Assembly (NCBI RefSeq): GCF_004843725.1
Contig: NZ_CP039451.1
Span: 1,734,501 to 1,798,500, forward strand
Source of the DNA: Psychroserpens sp. NJDZ02
GTDB taxonomy: Bacteria; Bacteroidota; Bacteroidia; Flavobacteriales; Flavobacteriaceae
Direction: 5' to 3'
Length of the DNA stretch: 64,000 nt
The notes beneath the pieces are model-generated. The model saw only the letters and a program-made list of their open reading frames with translations, made no database searches and was not told where the DNA came from. The position numbers and the translations under genes were made by a program. Shown piece by piece: positions 63,820 through 64,000 of the stretch (position 1 is its first letter; every line of letters begins with the position of its first letter).

Positions 63820-64000
63820 ATGAGTAAAAAAACCGGTTATCTTCTAGGTATTTTGCTGACTATTATTCTAGGTACAATTCTGTACTGGTTTTTGTGTTGT
63901 AATTGTTGTTCTGGCGCTGCAGATGCAGAGGCCGATTCTAAAACAGGTACAATAGAAAGCAAGAATGATGTTCCCGCAAAATTAGATGCTACCATGAATG
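63820..64000 (+). CDS. Start of a probable OmpA-family membrane-anchored protein
   Basis: 60 codons, cut by the window edge. A single membrane helix (GYLLGILLTIILGTILYWF) is followed by CCNCCSG and an acidic linker. I recall this N-terminus from flavobacterial OmpA-family proteins, but the OmpA domain is outside the window, so the call is tentative. Confidence 0.6.
   Translation, partial: MSKKTGYLLGILLTIILGTILYWFLCCNCCSGAADAEADSKTGTIESKNDVPAKLDATMN

Overview
The window looks like a chromosomal segment of a marine-type member of the Flavobacteriaceae (phylum Bacteroidota). The DNA is visibly AT-rich. Genes use Bacteroidota-type -7 boxes (TAnnTTTG) and mostly lack Shine-Dalgarno sequences. The gene families are diagnostic: GLPGLI proteins, an IPExxxVDY-type protein next to acpP-fabF-rnc-pyk, an OmpA protein with thrombospondin type 3 repeats, a long-form PurF, and alpha-2-macroglobulin paired with PbpC. 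No prophage, insertion sequence or CRISPR array was seen. Almost all of the window is core genome.

Layout. 1-7.2 kb: the end of an ABC ATPase gene, then a reverse-strand tripartite RND drug-efflux operon (adaptor, pump, outer-membrane channel) preceded by a small exported protein. 7.3-14.3 kb: an exported orphan, a prolyl oligopeptidase lipoprotein, asd, mscL, alr and tdk, most closed by clear intrinsic terminators. 14.4-26.8 kb: forward housekeeping genes (rsmI, a HopJ-like protein, an Fe-S uracil-DNA glycosylase-like protein, recJ, an MFS transporter), a divergent OsmC / AhpD-like pair sharing a palindromic promoter region, an LpxH-type hydrolase, a QueD-type protein, a 2OG-Fe(II) oxygenase, a MATE transporter followed by two unannotated micro-membrane-protein ORFs, a universal stress protein and tRNA-Ala(GGC).

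26.9-32.1 kb is the most accessory-looking part. Next to the tRNA lies a tandemly duplicated GLPGLI gene pair (about 93% identical proteins inside 0.9-kb repeat units), then a TonB-receptor-like outer-membrane protein and a thioredoxin-fold lipoprotein whose active site is reduced to one cysteine. The function of such GLPGLI modules is unknown, so this is the best candidate here for an undescribed system.

32.1-41.7 kb: an AddAB-like helicase-nuclease pair split by an OmpA-family porin gene and kbl. 41.9-47.1 kb: Mn-type superoxide dismutase with a palindrome over its promoter, a strong candidate small RNA with its own -7 box and terminator, then purF, a PfkB-family kinase, an RNase HI and purN. 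47.3-51.6 kb: the acpP-fabF-rnc-(IPExxxVDY)-pyk cluster of lipid synthesis and glycolysis. 51.6-64 kb: a palindromic repeat element (second copy at 23.1 kb), dinB, a CYTH protein, pbpC with a thioester alpha-2-macroglobulin (periplasmic defence and wall repair), an ALDH7-type aldehyde dehydrogenase and the start of a probable OmpA-family gene.

All calls come from reading the sequence and knowledge of families; no database search was run.
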